A stretch of DNA of 64,000 nt from Valencia hispanica (taxonomy: Eukaryota; Chordata; Actinopteri; Cyprinodontiformes; Valenciidae), in the NCBI GenBank assembly GCA_963556495.2, contig OY747713.1, positions 42,101,461-42,165,460 of the forward strand, written 5' to 3'. The translations under genes were made by a program, and so were the position numbers. Numbering within the stretch: position 1 is the stretch's first letter; every line of letters starts with the position of its first letter. Shown here piece by piece: positions 32,961-44,280 of the stretch. Under the pieces are notes generated by a model. That model had not been told where the DNA came from and did no database searches. It saw only the letters and a list, made by a program, of their open reading frames with translations.

Positions 32961-35900
32961 AATACCAACTATTCCATAGCAAGTTTCATTTTACTCATAC
33001 ACTTGCAACATCTACAAGTTTCTTGATTAATTATAGGTGGAAATTCTGATCACATCTGGTAAGGCTTGCTAAATTCAGTAATTCCCTGGTAAGAACCCAG
33101 ATTGTAATTACAGTCTTTAAAGTTGCAATAGATAAAGAATGTCCTAGTCAGGTCAATTATGCCAGAAGCTTGTTATTGGCTACAAAACCATGTCTGTTTA
33201 TCCATCCATTCGTCCATTAATTCAAATTTTAGCACCAGTAAATATTTGTTTAATTGTGAGCCTGTGTGGAACAGAGAAAATCCACCATAAATTCAAACTC
33301 GTAAATCCAATTCTTGTTTTCAAAAATATTTCAACTTGTATGAATGATGATCATTTCACAATGAAAAAGTTGATGAAATAAATTCTGCAAAGCCCAAAAA
33401 GAATAAGATTTGGTGGATGTACACTTTTAACTGGCATTGTAAAAATAAAGAGAACTTGGCTATTATAAACGTTAATAATTATTAACAAATGCTAATGAAA
33501 GACAAGAAGCAACACAAATCATATTCCATTGAACTACATTAAGGCCACTAAGCTTTTCCAAGACATGACACTAGAAATGCAGCGGCCTTTTTACCTCAAA
33601 TGCCACAGCCCCTTATTATTATTTTTTATGCTGTCTGAAGAATGTCACAAAAGGCTGTCTGTCAGATTTACCCACACCAACGTTTGACAACTGAAGAGCC
33701 CACTGGATGGCATAAGTACTGACGCTCCCACCCATGACTTGCGAACAAATGACAACGAGATAAAGATCCGGACACATCTAGCTGAGGAGGTTTTGGCAGA
33801 GCCACATGCCTCCTTGCAGGAATCAGAGATAAAACATCACAGTGACAGATGGGAAGGAGGGGAGGGGGGGAGGCTCTCAAAATGGAGCAAACCAGTGAGA
33901 TTAAATACTTACTCTGGTGAAAAACAATGGTTTGATGATCTTCGTTTAATACAACCTAGCTAATAATAAATGATAGTAAAATCCAAACAGCTAACCACTC
34001 TAACAACTCTAACCTTTCCCAACAAAACCATATTTATTGAGAATATCTTCTGACAATATTTATTTATTTATTATCCACTTAACATCTTTTTTTGCCTCGA
34101 AGATATAACAATCTGTCTCATCTTCTGAAAATATTTTTTATTGTTCAGTTTCCAACATTCCAACAAACTTATATTCAGCAAGATTTCTTTTTAACAAACT
34201 AACACAGGGGCTTAAACAGCAACTTGTCAGAGGAGGCCTTGTATTTTTTGATAAGAAGATGAAATGGAAATCTGTGGACCTAATCGTCCATAAAATGCAA
34301 CTTGACACCGTCCTGGGATGAATCTGCCTTGTTGCTGGGAAGTGAGCAGCGCGCCAGGAGAGCTATTAAAGCTCTGGTAAAGCTGAAAACTGACCATTAA
34401 GTCTCCATTAAGCCCCACCCTACTTAGTTACTGTTGATAACTCGGGCAAGCCATCACAGCTTCCTGCATGTACACAATGAGGGGTGTCAGTGCCGAAACA
34501 ATTCCTTTTTCAAGCCAACAACAGTTAATATCTTTGAGGAGCCTTCAGAACGATCGACAGTTTACTGTTAGGCTTTATGTGATTGATATGAACTTTTATG
34601 GCCTGATTGCTAAGGTTATACAGAACCATGGTCTTCACAAGAATGTCGACAAACGTACATTCTTGTTTATAGTTGTCATGTTGAGTTGACTGTGTGTGGT
34701 TTGCCACACAGCTTTAATCAACAGAGACATTTGTCCATGTGTAGTTTCAAATTGGGAAATGGGATGAAATAAAATCAGTTGCTTATCCTCTCAGGATACC
34801 ATGTATCACTATTGCAAGTCCCCGGGACACATCGTTTAACTGGATTTGTCTTAAAACACAAAAACAGCCCAAAAAACCACAAAGGTGTCACAGGTCGTAA
34901 CGCTTCTCTATGGAGTGAGACGAAGAGACGATCCGACTCTGTTGGTTTCCAGGAAACTGGTGGATGAATGCTATTGGTTCATTTGCATTCAGGGGGCAGA
35001 GCTGAGCAAGACTGAGCGACAGGTCAATTGAGAACTTGTGGGTAGTTCTTAAATGAGAGATCACTGGTAAAGGGAAACAGTCCACCTCTGTGAACAGTGT
35101 CTGGGAGGCTGTGGTGGCCACTGCAGAAAAAGTTGATCGTCAACAAATCAAGACACTGACTGACACAATGATTGAAAGTCGGATCCACTGTTATTAAAAA
35201 GAAGGCTGGCTATATTGGTCACTGATTTATTTTAATGTCAGAAATGTTTATTAGAAAATTGTTAATTATTTTCACTAAAACAGATAAAAATAATAGTGAG
35301 ATGGGGAAATCTGTTTTTCATTCAGTTGCCCAAATATTCTTCACATATAGATATTCTTCTAAGAAAGCCTAAACCTCACTTCCACTTTCTTAAACATTCA
35401 TGTTTGAGGTTTATTACCATTTGGATTAGCCGAGAGCACTGTAGTTGGTGATTAATAAAAGTAATCCTCAAAAATGAGACTTGCCCAATAACTGTGGACA
35501 CACTGTATAATCACTGTGCTGCAGTTGCTGCAGAGATTGAAGCTTCTATTGGTTCTGTTAGTCAGTGTTTTTCCTATTCAATAGGCACTGTTAAGGAGCG
35601 GGTGTGAGTGTGGGCATCTTGGCATTGTCATGTTTCTGCTGTACCATTTAGCAATTAATGATTCATAAGAGAAGATGTCAGGGGGACCGATAAGAGATCT
35701 GCACCGCTGTGTAATGACTTCACAATAACCACTGTATGCTGAAGAGCGAGTGATGAGGAACAAGCCGTAGTGACAGCTGACAAGGCTCAGAGCATCTAAA
35801 ATGCTCTGTAACAAGCAGGCTCATGAAGACCAAAATAGTAAACACTGCTGACAGTCTACATCACAGCATGGTACAACACCTTTACCTGCACCAAAACCTT

Positions 35901-36656
35901 TCTAAAAACCAAAAGAATATTTGGAACATCCCTTTTAATGATGGCCTTGACATTTCTTCCCACGTCATTATAACGCGCTGTATAATGTCACACTCGGCAC
36001 TGCTGAGACTTCCCTCTGAAGTGGCAATTAGGAAGGAAGATTTCATAATGGGTGAACCAGTCCAACCATGACGAATGTGTGACCAAAGATGTGCTGTGAT
36101 CTCAAACTTAAATAATCATAAATCCTAAGGAAAGTAAAAATATGCACATAATATACAGTACAATCTAAACCGTATTCCTACCTGCATCTGTGCTTAGCCA
36201 CATCAGGAAGATAATCTGCTAACTATAATGATGTAAGATGGCCACAGATGAGGTGGCAGTGACTTTTCTTGGCTGTTCAAAGGCAAAATAGGCCTATTTG
36301 GACTATTCTGAGCACCTGATAACAACCGCTTCGCTTTTCTGGATCTGCCTTATATTTCCTTGGCATATGAAGGAAGGTGTGGCATGAAAATATCAGCTCA
36401 AACTCACTTCCTTACGCAATGCAAGGTTCTAACAAGTTTATCAGTTATATTGATAAGTTCCATTAAGAAAGTGACTGTAATATTTCACTTAAATCATTTA
36501 TTTCCATTAAAGGTCTCATTCTCTTGTTTTTTCAATAAATCTGCCCTGCTCTCCAGTAGAAATCAATACCTTCAGAGTCGTTTCCAGTTGAAAAAATGCT
36601 CAGGCACTCCTGTTTCAGGAGCTCTTCTTTCTTGGATAAAACATTGATGTGTTATC
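32961..36656. other. Unassigned intronic DNA
   Basis: No exon recognised in 3.7 kb. It contains the second copy of the 97 bp repeat at 34409-34505. Other open frames are short and motif-free. Confidence 0.4.
34409..34505 (+). repeat. Dispersed repeat, copy 2 (pair with 7477-7573)
   Basis: Begins TAAGCCCCACCCTACTTAGT and ends at AGTGCCGAAACAAT, direct repeat of 7477-7573. Flanking sequences of the two copies differ, so this is a dispersed element fragment of unknown family. Confidence 0.6.
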
Positions 36657-37725
36657 TCTACACATAACACACGCCTGAATGTGTTCGGCCAAGTTGTGGG
36701 GTTGCTAACAGTTAGCTTCTACTAGCAGAGACACGCTCTGATCGTTTCTAGGATTAAAGGACTGAAAAATCATCCAGGTGTTTATCTTTAGTCGGATTGA
36801 TTACTGCAACAGCCTCTTCACAGGTCTGCCTAAAAAGTCAATCAGACAGCTGCAGCTGATCCAGAACGCTGCTGCTCGTGTTCCTCACTAGAACCAGGAA
36901 AGTAGAGCACATCACCCCAGTTCTAAAGTCCTTACACTGGCTCCCTGTAGCTCCGAGAATTGACTTCTAAATACTTTTACTAGTTTATAAATCATTAAAT
37001 GGCCTAACGCCAAAATATCTTGAGGATCTACTGTCACTATACCAACCCCCCAGACCACTCAGGTCTTTTAATTCCAGTCTACTCAACATCCTTAGAATCA
37101 GAACAAAACATGGAGAAGCACCGTTCAGCTTCTATGCTCCTCTAATCTGGAACAAACTTCAAGACAACTGTAGAGCTGCTGAAACACTTAGTTCTTTTAA
37201 ATCACGGCTAAAAGCCATCTGTTTAGAGGTGCCTTTGAGTAATGTTTTCATGTATCATATGTGTTTTGTGTGTGCTTCATGCTTTATTGCTGTCTTTACT
37301 TTATCCTTAATTCATGTACTTGTCTTTTGCTTTGTGTGTGTTTTATGCTTTATTGCAGTTTTTACTTTATCCCCTAATCATGTAAAACACCTTAAATTAC
37401 CTTGTTGTTGAAAGTGTGCTATACAGATAAAATTGCCTTGCCTTGCTGTCTCCTGGCCACAAAATCAATGGAGCCTTCCTGTGGGCGGTCGCAAGCCAAG
37501 GTAGCCAAGACCATAAATACTCATTTTCTCTGTGATGTAGAAGAGACCGGCCTTTTCTGATTCGCTTGTTTTCGCCGTCTATTTCCTTTCTGCGGCTAAT
37601 GCAGGCAATTGGGGTTGGAGAAAATGTTAACGTTCAGCATACATGTGCAACTCAGAGTGACCGATCGCATTACAAAAAGAACAAGTATTACATGGCTTTC
37701 AGTGAACAAGACCTTTAAAGGATGA
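36657..37725 (+). repeat. Unnamed repeat family X, copy 1, split by a LINE
   Basis: The parts 36657-36765 (GGGTTGCTAACAGTTAGCTT, CTAGCAGAGAC) and about 37441-37725 (GGGCGGTCGCAAGCCAAGGT, GGTTGGAGAAAATGTTAACG, CAGAGTGACCGATCG) match, in order, the reverse complement of 43790-44160. The 675 bp between them is a LINE 3' end, so this copy was interrupted by a retroelement. The family is common-looking but I cannot name it. Confidence 0.7.
36766..37440 (+). mobile_element. L2/Rex1-like LINE 3' end
   Basis: Plus-strand frames give EHITPVLKSLHWLPVAPRIDF, VYKSLNGLTPKYLEDLL, FYAPLIWNKL and TLSSFKSRLK, the conserved C-terminal region of L2/Rex1-type reverse transcriptases. The tail ends GTGCTATACAGATAAAATTG then TTGCC repeats near 37440. 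There are stops, for example after QSDSCS. It is truncated at its 5' end and inserted inside repeat family X. Confidence 0.8.
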
Positions 37726-37974
37726 ATGAGAAACGTTAATAAATAAAATTTTATTTTGATATTGCATTGATTTTGCATGTTTAACCCAGCAGAAACAGGT
37801 TAAAAAAAGTTTCATGGTGGAAACTGATTATTCCTATGCAATAAGAAGATTAATAATTCTGTACCAGTTTTTTCCCTGGGAAATTTGCCCTTTCAACCAA
37901 TACTCCCTAAAAGCTGTAATTTTGTCCTTTCCCACTTCTTTTCCACCTTTAAAGCAAACTAATTCATACCTATG

Positions 37975-38598
37975 AGTTTAAACTGTGGATAAAGCTTGCT
38001 TTGATTAAGCTTATAGTTATAGTAGTTATAGTGGCTAAGGTCATCCAGAGCCATCTGTGTAGTTATGCTGCTATAGGCTTAGACTGCTGGAGGAGAAACT
38101 GACCACTTTTCTTCACTCCATTACTTTTCTCTTCTACTACTCTCCAGTTGCATTATTTACTGTTATTTCGACTGTTAACTTTGCTTTCTTTCCATGTTTT
38201 TCTCTCCATAGAAGTTACACCTGGTTTGGTATCCTGCTTAGCTGCAATGCCCTGTTGGACGGGAGGCATTCCAGTAACTGAGCATCCACTGTGTCCTAAT
38301 ATCAACTTTTTACTTCCTTTAATATAGAAAGTACTCTTACATCAGTTCTTCTGTTCTTTTTGTGTCTCTGCTCTGCCTTCTTGAACCCCCAGACGGTCGT
38401 GGCAGACGGCCGCTCCTACTGAGCCTGGTTCTGTTGGAGGTTTCTTCCTGTTAAAGGGGAGTTTTTCCTCTCCACTGTCGCTACATGCTTGCTCAGAAGG
38501 AGGGATTGCTGTGGTTGGAATTCTGCATCAACAGGGCGCAACTGCCAGTCAATGACTTGATGCAATCTGCTGTATAAATAAACTGAATTGAGTTATAC
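37975..38598 (+). mobile_element. L2/Rex1-like LINE 3' untranslated region
   Basis: It matches 75-787: TAGTTATGCTGCTATAGGCT, AGACTGCTGGAGGA, CCCAGACGGTCGTGGCAGA, GAGCCTGGTTCTGTTGGAGG and the end TATAAATAAACTGAATTGAG. It has lost the piece before the tail that includes the TTGAGATGAC segment. Plus strand, antisense to TRAPPC9. Confidence 0.8.
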
Positions 38599-39257
38599 AT
38601 TCATTTTTCTCCGTAGTTAAATAATTTCTTGAAGTACGCATACACAGTCATAAAGGTGCTAAAATCTCACAAATCTCACTTTGTTTTCTGAAAACATGGA
38701 ATTAGAACCTATTTTTAACCCTTAAAAACGTATGAGCACTCTCCTACAGTTAGAGATTAATTGAGTGCCATTAAACTTCATTTACCCACAGCAGGGCAAT
38801 AGACTTTTACAAGTCCACTGAAAATCAAACACATTTGTCAGCAGGTAAAATATGAAAAGGAAAATAACCTGGTCACATAAGTGTCACCAACTTGAAAATA
38901 ATACAGTACATTGTTGAAGCACCTCTTGATTCAGTTTCATCGTTCAGTCTTCTTAAACCTGAAATAAAGATCAGCTGGCCTAGAAGGATTTTCTTACCAT
39001 TTACTAATTTCCCACCTATTTTACAAAGGCAACAGTCAGGAGAAGGAAACGACAATCCAGTGTAATGCACTTATCACACAGTAAAGGTACACCTGCGGTA
39101 AAAAAAAATAAAGAAAAAACGATTGTCAACATTCACATATTGACAATCCACAATTCACACAGCTGATGAAAAGATGAGACTGGAATTGGAAAGGAAAACT
39201 GCAAAAAAGCAGTCATTAACACTGAAGGAATTTCAGTACTGGTTGTGCTCTAAATAC

Positions 39258-39664
39258 TAGGGATGTAAGAAAATATCGATACACCGATATATCGCGATAT
39301 GTTATTTCCCGATATTGTATCGATATTCAAAACAAAAATATAGTTTTTTTAAGGATTTTAATGGAACCATTAATGACAGTAATTTTTGTAGTAAAATTAA
39401 ACATATAACCGGTAGTTGGTGGCTGTTTTCACCTTCTTCATTCCAGTGGATCAATTAGATCTAGTAATAAAACTGAATGTGTTAAAGTATGAAACAGGTT
39501 GGAGAGTTTAGAATGCTGTGACAGTTTTCCAACTCTTAAATTGAGTTTTAAAACTCACAATATATATAGTCATAGTATCGCGATATATCGAGATATATTG
39601 TATCGTCTCCCCCTGTATCGCGACCTATATCGTATCGCCAGATTTTTGCCAATACACATAACTA
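39258..39664. mobile_element. hAT-type MITE with perfect target duplication
   Basis: A 407 bp element from TAGGGATGTAAGAAAATATC to CAATACACATAACTA, flanked by identical CTAAATAC (39250-39257 and 39665-39672). The interior has repeated palindromic motifs such as GATATATCGCGATAT and TATCGCGATATATCGAGATA near both ends, the subterminal motif type where hAT transposases bind. The outermost inverted repeat is short and imperfect. No coding capacity. Confidence 0.85.
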
Positions 39665-40345
39665 CTAAATACCACAACAAACTTTTGGTATTCTTCAAAT
39701 GTCTGGGCCAAGAAGTGTTGAAAGCCCTTTCTTTTCTTTCTAAAGAAAACAGGCCTGGCTAATCCTAAGTGATGTATGGAACATACGGCTAGACAGGTAA
39801 AGTGTTATGTTAGAATGAGACTGTATACATATTTCTCAACGAACACAATTAGTTCCTCACTGTGTGAGAAACATATTACTATTGTAATTATCATTTGACG
39901 ATTTAATCCAGACTTTATGATTGGCAGACTAGTAAACAATGAAAAGGGCATGGCTTCATGCTATTGTCCTCAAATATTGAAAGCAGCAATACAGCATTCC
40001 CTGAAGTCAAACTCTGAACTAATAAAAGCCTTATTATCTAATGCAAACATGTGCAATGTTGTATTATGCTAAATATAGTGCTTATTTGTAGCTTTAATAA
40101 GTAGGAGAACAAATAATTTGGCAACATTACAATTTGATTAATTTTGTATCTCTGCATGGTCTGGCCCAGGAGGAATAAACCCCCACCTTCAACAGTATTT
40201 AACTGAACAAATGGGCAGAAGACTCTCATCACAATAAATTAGTAAGAATAATGTGCTTCTGCAGCCAACAGTGCATTTAAAGTTAACTCATTGTGTGAGC
40301 AGCTTCGTATTCGACAGACATTTTAACAGACTCGCTATGGTGTGG

Positions 40346-40371
40346 GCGAACACACACACCCACACATATAT

Positions 40372-40466
<95 letters not shown>

Positions 40467-40509
40467 TATATATATATACACAAACATATATATATATACA
40501 CAAACATAT
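40346..40509. repeat. (CA)n/(TA)n microsatellite
   Basis: About 160 bp of alternating CACACA and TATATA blocks. Open frames reading IYIYIYI on both strands across it are artefacts of the repeat. Confidence 0.95.
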
Positions 40510-40514
40510 AGGGG

Positions 40515-41424
40515 TGGGGGGTTTGTGGTGGCAGAGCGGCATTCACGGAGACCTGCGCTCTCCAAGTGTTGTTCGAGTTTACAATGTACTCTAATTGTCT
40601 ACTGAGCATTTACTTTCCCCAAATCCAGGCTTTGCTACTATTGCTACGGCAAATCAAAAGTCAGTGAAGCCCTGAGAAGTGAAACGACCTGAACAGCAAG
40701 AACACATAGAGGTGAAAGCCACACACTCCAAAGAATGAAAAATGATAAATTGCATTGCAATGCATGAGCAATCACGTAAATTAGCATTTTTACACTTCGA
40801 TACACACTTACACACCTATCTCCAACAATGCCTTGCTGCAGGTAAGCCGCATTTTGAAGCAAGCTGACTGTGGAGCATCTAAAGGTGATCTGACAGACAG
40901 CAGCAACATATGGTGCTGTCCTCGGCCCGGATTTCACACATGGATTCAAGCCCTGCAAGCATGAACAAAAGCTTCATTTTCTGCTAATTTCACCCAGCAG
41001 CTTGCATGCAACACCACACATGTTGCTGCAAAATGAACTTTCCAAAGATCTGGGATTTCACTTGACTATTTTAGATCAAACGTTGTTATTGAACATTTTT
41101 ATCACGGAGTACAAAATGTGATTCTAATTTAGGCATGAGATTTTTAGTATGTAAACAAATTTCTTAAGTAGTAATCATAGTAGGTAAATTAGGATGAGAT
41201 TCTCATGGTTTGATAACCTTGGGGAAAAATACTCCAGCTTCATGGTATTAAAGTAATTAGTCATTTCACAGTCAATAATTCCTATTGCTGCTAAAACAAA
41301 TTGATCACAAAGGTTAGGCTATCTAACATTTATCTACTGTAGTTCTGATTTTGATACAAAAACTTTTAGAAACTACAGAATAAAGACCGACTAATGAAGC
41401 ATTAGCTGTAAATAGAACGTGCTT
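40515..41424. other. Unassigned intronic DNA
   Basis: No exon or element recognised. A minus-strand open frame at 40644-40958 lacks motifs and splice context. Confidence 0.4.
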
Positions 41425-41426
41425 AT

Positions 41427-42022
41427 CGGTCTTTGTCAGATGACGTATCGGGTGCTGTAGGTGCGTTGCATGATGGGATGGTTGAGTGTACACAATGGAA
41501 GCAGCGATCGCTGTGTATGTGGAGTGCATAAAGCTGGACAAAATTGTCTGCCACAACAGGTCATACAATACCAGGAAACAAAAACTTTACAACCCTATAA
41601 GATTCTTTAGGTTTCCCGCTTGGAAAAGTGATTTTAGAAAAGAAAATGCGAGAATACCTCTGGCGATTTGTAATTTTTCTAACTGTTAACATGTGTATGC
41701 GCTTATTCCAAACACAAGATAGTTTGTGATGTCCAATGCGGTAGTTGGAGGCAGAAATGAAACATCTGAGCTCCATTCGTTTCCTTGAGCTCGTATGGAT
41801 CTACGTTGTCGATTGTAAACAATTTCAAAGTTTATCCCTGTAAGGAATGCGTTCCTCCTCCTTCCTTTTTTTAATCCATGCGTGAGACTTCAGTGGGCTT
41901 CATCAACTTTGGCTTCTTCAGTATATCCAATGCGCTTTTCCCTAGCAACGCGAGACGCTTACACTCAAGATGGCGCCCGGGGGTTTTGGTTGCTAGGCAG
42001 GTCATGTGTCTGACAAAGACTG
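41427..42022 (+). mobile_element. AT-flanked transposon fragment with THAP-like frame
   Basis: The ends form an inverted repeat, CGGTCTTTGTCAGA and (reverse complement) CAGTCTTTGTCAGA, flanked on each side by AT (41425-41426, 42023-42024). Inside, from 41495, MEAAIAVYVECIK..CHNRSYN and FFRFPAWKSDF resemble the start of a THAP domain, which has a Cys pair, an Asn-Arg-Ser segment and an F-RFP motif before a conserved Trp. The later Cys-x2-His is absent. AT duplications and THAP proteins are features I associate with ISL2EU-type transposons, but that assignment is tentative. Confidence 0.55.
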
Positions 42023-42024
42023 AT

Positions 42025-43108
42025 TGAGCAGAATATTAAACTTTTTTGCAGTTTTGCTCTTTATGGAAAAACACCCAGGTAAAACAAGCAGATACTAGTT
42101 AGTTAATTAATCAGGCATTCTGCTCTGATAAAGCTTGGAGTCAACCACTAACTAAACATACCACTCAACTACGCATATGTAGTTTTAAAAGACGTTTACA
42201 AGATTAGAGTCACAGGAAATATTTAGTTATTCTTTCAGGTTAACACTAGCCTTTTTTCAACTAGCTGACTAGCTTGATATTTGTTTCTTTTTCATTCAGG
42301 GATGTTGGAACAAATCTCCTTCACTTCAATCAAAAGGTGTAGAAGTGGACCGCTCACCAATGAACTGGAAAAAAAACAAAACAAAAAAAAAACCGCAGAG
42401 CTACCCATCAACATTACAACAACACTGCAAGCAAACAATTGAAGACAACTTCCAAAAACCCGACGCAGTCTCTTCAAATGACTTTTTGTCTAAACTACAA
42501 TCACCAAAAAATCGAGACTAAAGCTAGATGTTGGCTGTTTCAGCAGTGAATGGCATCACTGATCAGAGCCAACAGGCACCCACAGCAGCAGAGAATAACA
42601 AGACATCCACAAAGCAGAGATGGTTGATTTCTTTATGGTGCTATGTTGTTATAAACTGATTCACCAGCATCTCTTCCTATCTTACAAAGCCGGTTGTTTG
42701 TTGACGTCTGTTGATTTGTGTCCTCTAAGTTGCAACCAATTAACATTTGTTAACCACAGCTCCCGCCCAGTGACTATCGGGTCATTTCTGAGTACTCTGC
42801 TGGTTCCTGAAATGTCTCCAAATACGGCCCTGTCGTACCAGCCCGGTGAAGTGGAGACACGCGTATACCGTGAAGGTCCAGTAAAATACCTCTAAGTTCA
42901 GATAGTGGAAATGCACCTATTTTAAACTAATGAACTGAGATACAGATGTGTTACTTTAGACTGATGATGATTCCAAGCATTTTTTTTATTGTGTCTATTT
43001 ACACCAGTTTAGAACCTATGGTCATTTGGAGTCCACGGCTTTGAAAAAGCCTTATTACAAATGGAATTACCATTTGTAATAAAATGTAATGTTATTGGAT
43101 GACCTTAA
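42025..43108. other. Unassigned intronic DNA
   Basis: Contains a small perfect hairpin, 43052-43064 with 43070-43082 (arms TTATTACAAATGG, loop of five bases). No gene recognised. Confidence 0.5.
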
Positions 43109-43648
43109 AGCTACATTGTGTATTTTTTTGAGTTAATTCTTAGCAAAAACCCCTTTGTTCTTTCAAAAATATGTGCTCATTCATGTGTAATTGCTTCAAC
43201 CAACTAAGGAAAGTATTCTCATAAGTGTAGAATCTGCTATTCAGAATACATGTGGGCGAGTCGCGCGAATGGCTGAATCCATGTTGAGCCTCCCTCTTTG
43301 AAATACATTCGCCAACGAGGGACATTCCTGGAAATTCCAGCTCCGCCTTTTGCGCTTTGGCTACACTCAGTTGAACCGTGACTAATGCCAGAGGAAGATT
43401 GTCTACTCGCGACCCGGCAGACGTCTGACTATATAACTAAATGCAATGTAGTTTTCTAAAGTAACCTCATCACTGGAAGGAACACTGGACGAAGTCGTAG
43501 TACTGGAAGCCATGTTAACCTTGGCATGAAACCGGCACCGTAGGAGTTAAAACACGCTGGGAATGGGGGGGTGGGAGGGGGAGCTAGAACGTTATATTCA
43601 GTTGGTTGTTTCACCGCTAGATGGAAGAAGTTCTTACACAATGTAGCT
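43109..43648. mobile_element. TTAA-flanked MITE
   Basis: A 540 bp element with a 14 bp exact inverted repeat AGCTACATTGTGTA, flanked by TTAA at 43105-43108 and 43649-43652. TTAA duplications occur with piggyBac and Kolobok transposons; the ends here do not begin CCC as most piggyBac elements do, so I leave the superfamily open. No transposase frame. Confidence 0.8.
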
Positions 43649-43789
43649 TTAAGCTGTAAACCTAACCTGACTTTAGAAATAGAATCGCTCCATATTGCAT
43701 TGCATTTATTGTGGATTAGGTTTTCAACTTTCTTTTTCTTTCACACCTTCATCATTATGTTTAATGGTATCATTTACTGAGAAACAGTG

Positions 43790-44280
43790 TAATACAAGTT
43801 CTTTGTGAGATACGAACGGTCACTCTGAGCTGCATATGCATGATGAACGTGAACATTTTCTCCAACCGACATTGCCTGGATTAGCCACAGAAAAAAACCA
43901 GACAGCAAAACGAGCGAGTTAGAAAAAGCCAGCCCCTTCTACGTCACAGGGAAAATTACTATTCATGGTCTTGCCTACCTTGGCTTGCGACCGCCCATGG
44001 GTAGGCTGATTTTGCAGCCTAGAGAGAGCAAAGTACGTCTCTGCTAGTAGGAGTTAGAAGCCAATGCTAACTGATAGCAACAAAGCTAACTGATAGCAAC
44101 AAAGCTAACTGTTAGCAACTCCACAGCTTGGCAGAACAGGTCGGGTTTGGTTATTGTGGACATACATCAGTGTTGAGTTTTTTTACCAAAGGAAACGAGA
44201 GATGAAAACGAAACTGTTGGACTGTGTCTTGGAACATAGCCAGCAAAGTAAGTTAAGTTAATTATTTGATCTAAGGCAGC
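43790..44280 (-). repeat. Unnamed repeat family X, copy 2
   Basis: The reverse complement matches 36657-37725 minus its LINE insertion, for example GTTGCTAACAGTTAGC, GGGCGGTCGCAAGCCAAGGT and GGTTGGAGAAAATGTTCACG. It includes a tandem of three 19 bp units (CTAACTGATAGCAACAAAG, 44067-44119) absent from copy 1. Its outer side ends at an L2-like LINE; sequence at 45816-45880 may be the continuation. The copies lie in opposite orientation about 6 kb apart. Confidence 0.7.

Noticed and set aside
40253..40609. Open frames on both strands across 40.3-40.6 kb encoding IYIYIY-rich proteins
   Set aside because: They arise from the (CA)n/(TA)n microsatellite and have no splice, start-context or domain support.
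44067..44119. Three 19 bp repeats as a CRISPR-like array
   Set aside because: Units are contiguous without spacers and the genome is eukaryotic; it is a small tandem repeat in a transposon copy.
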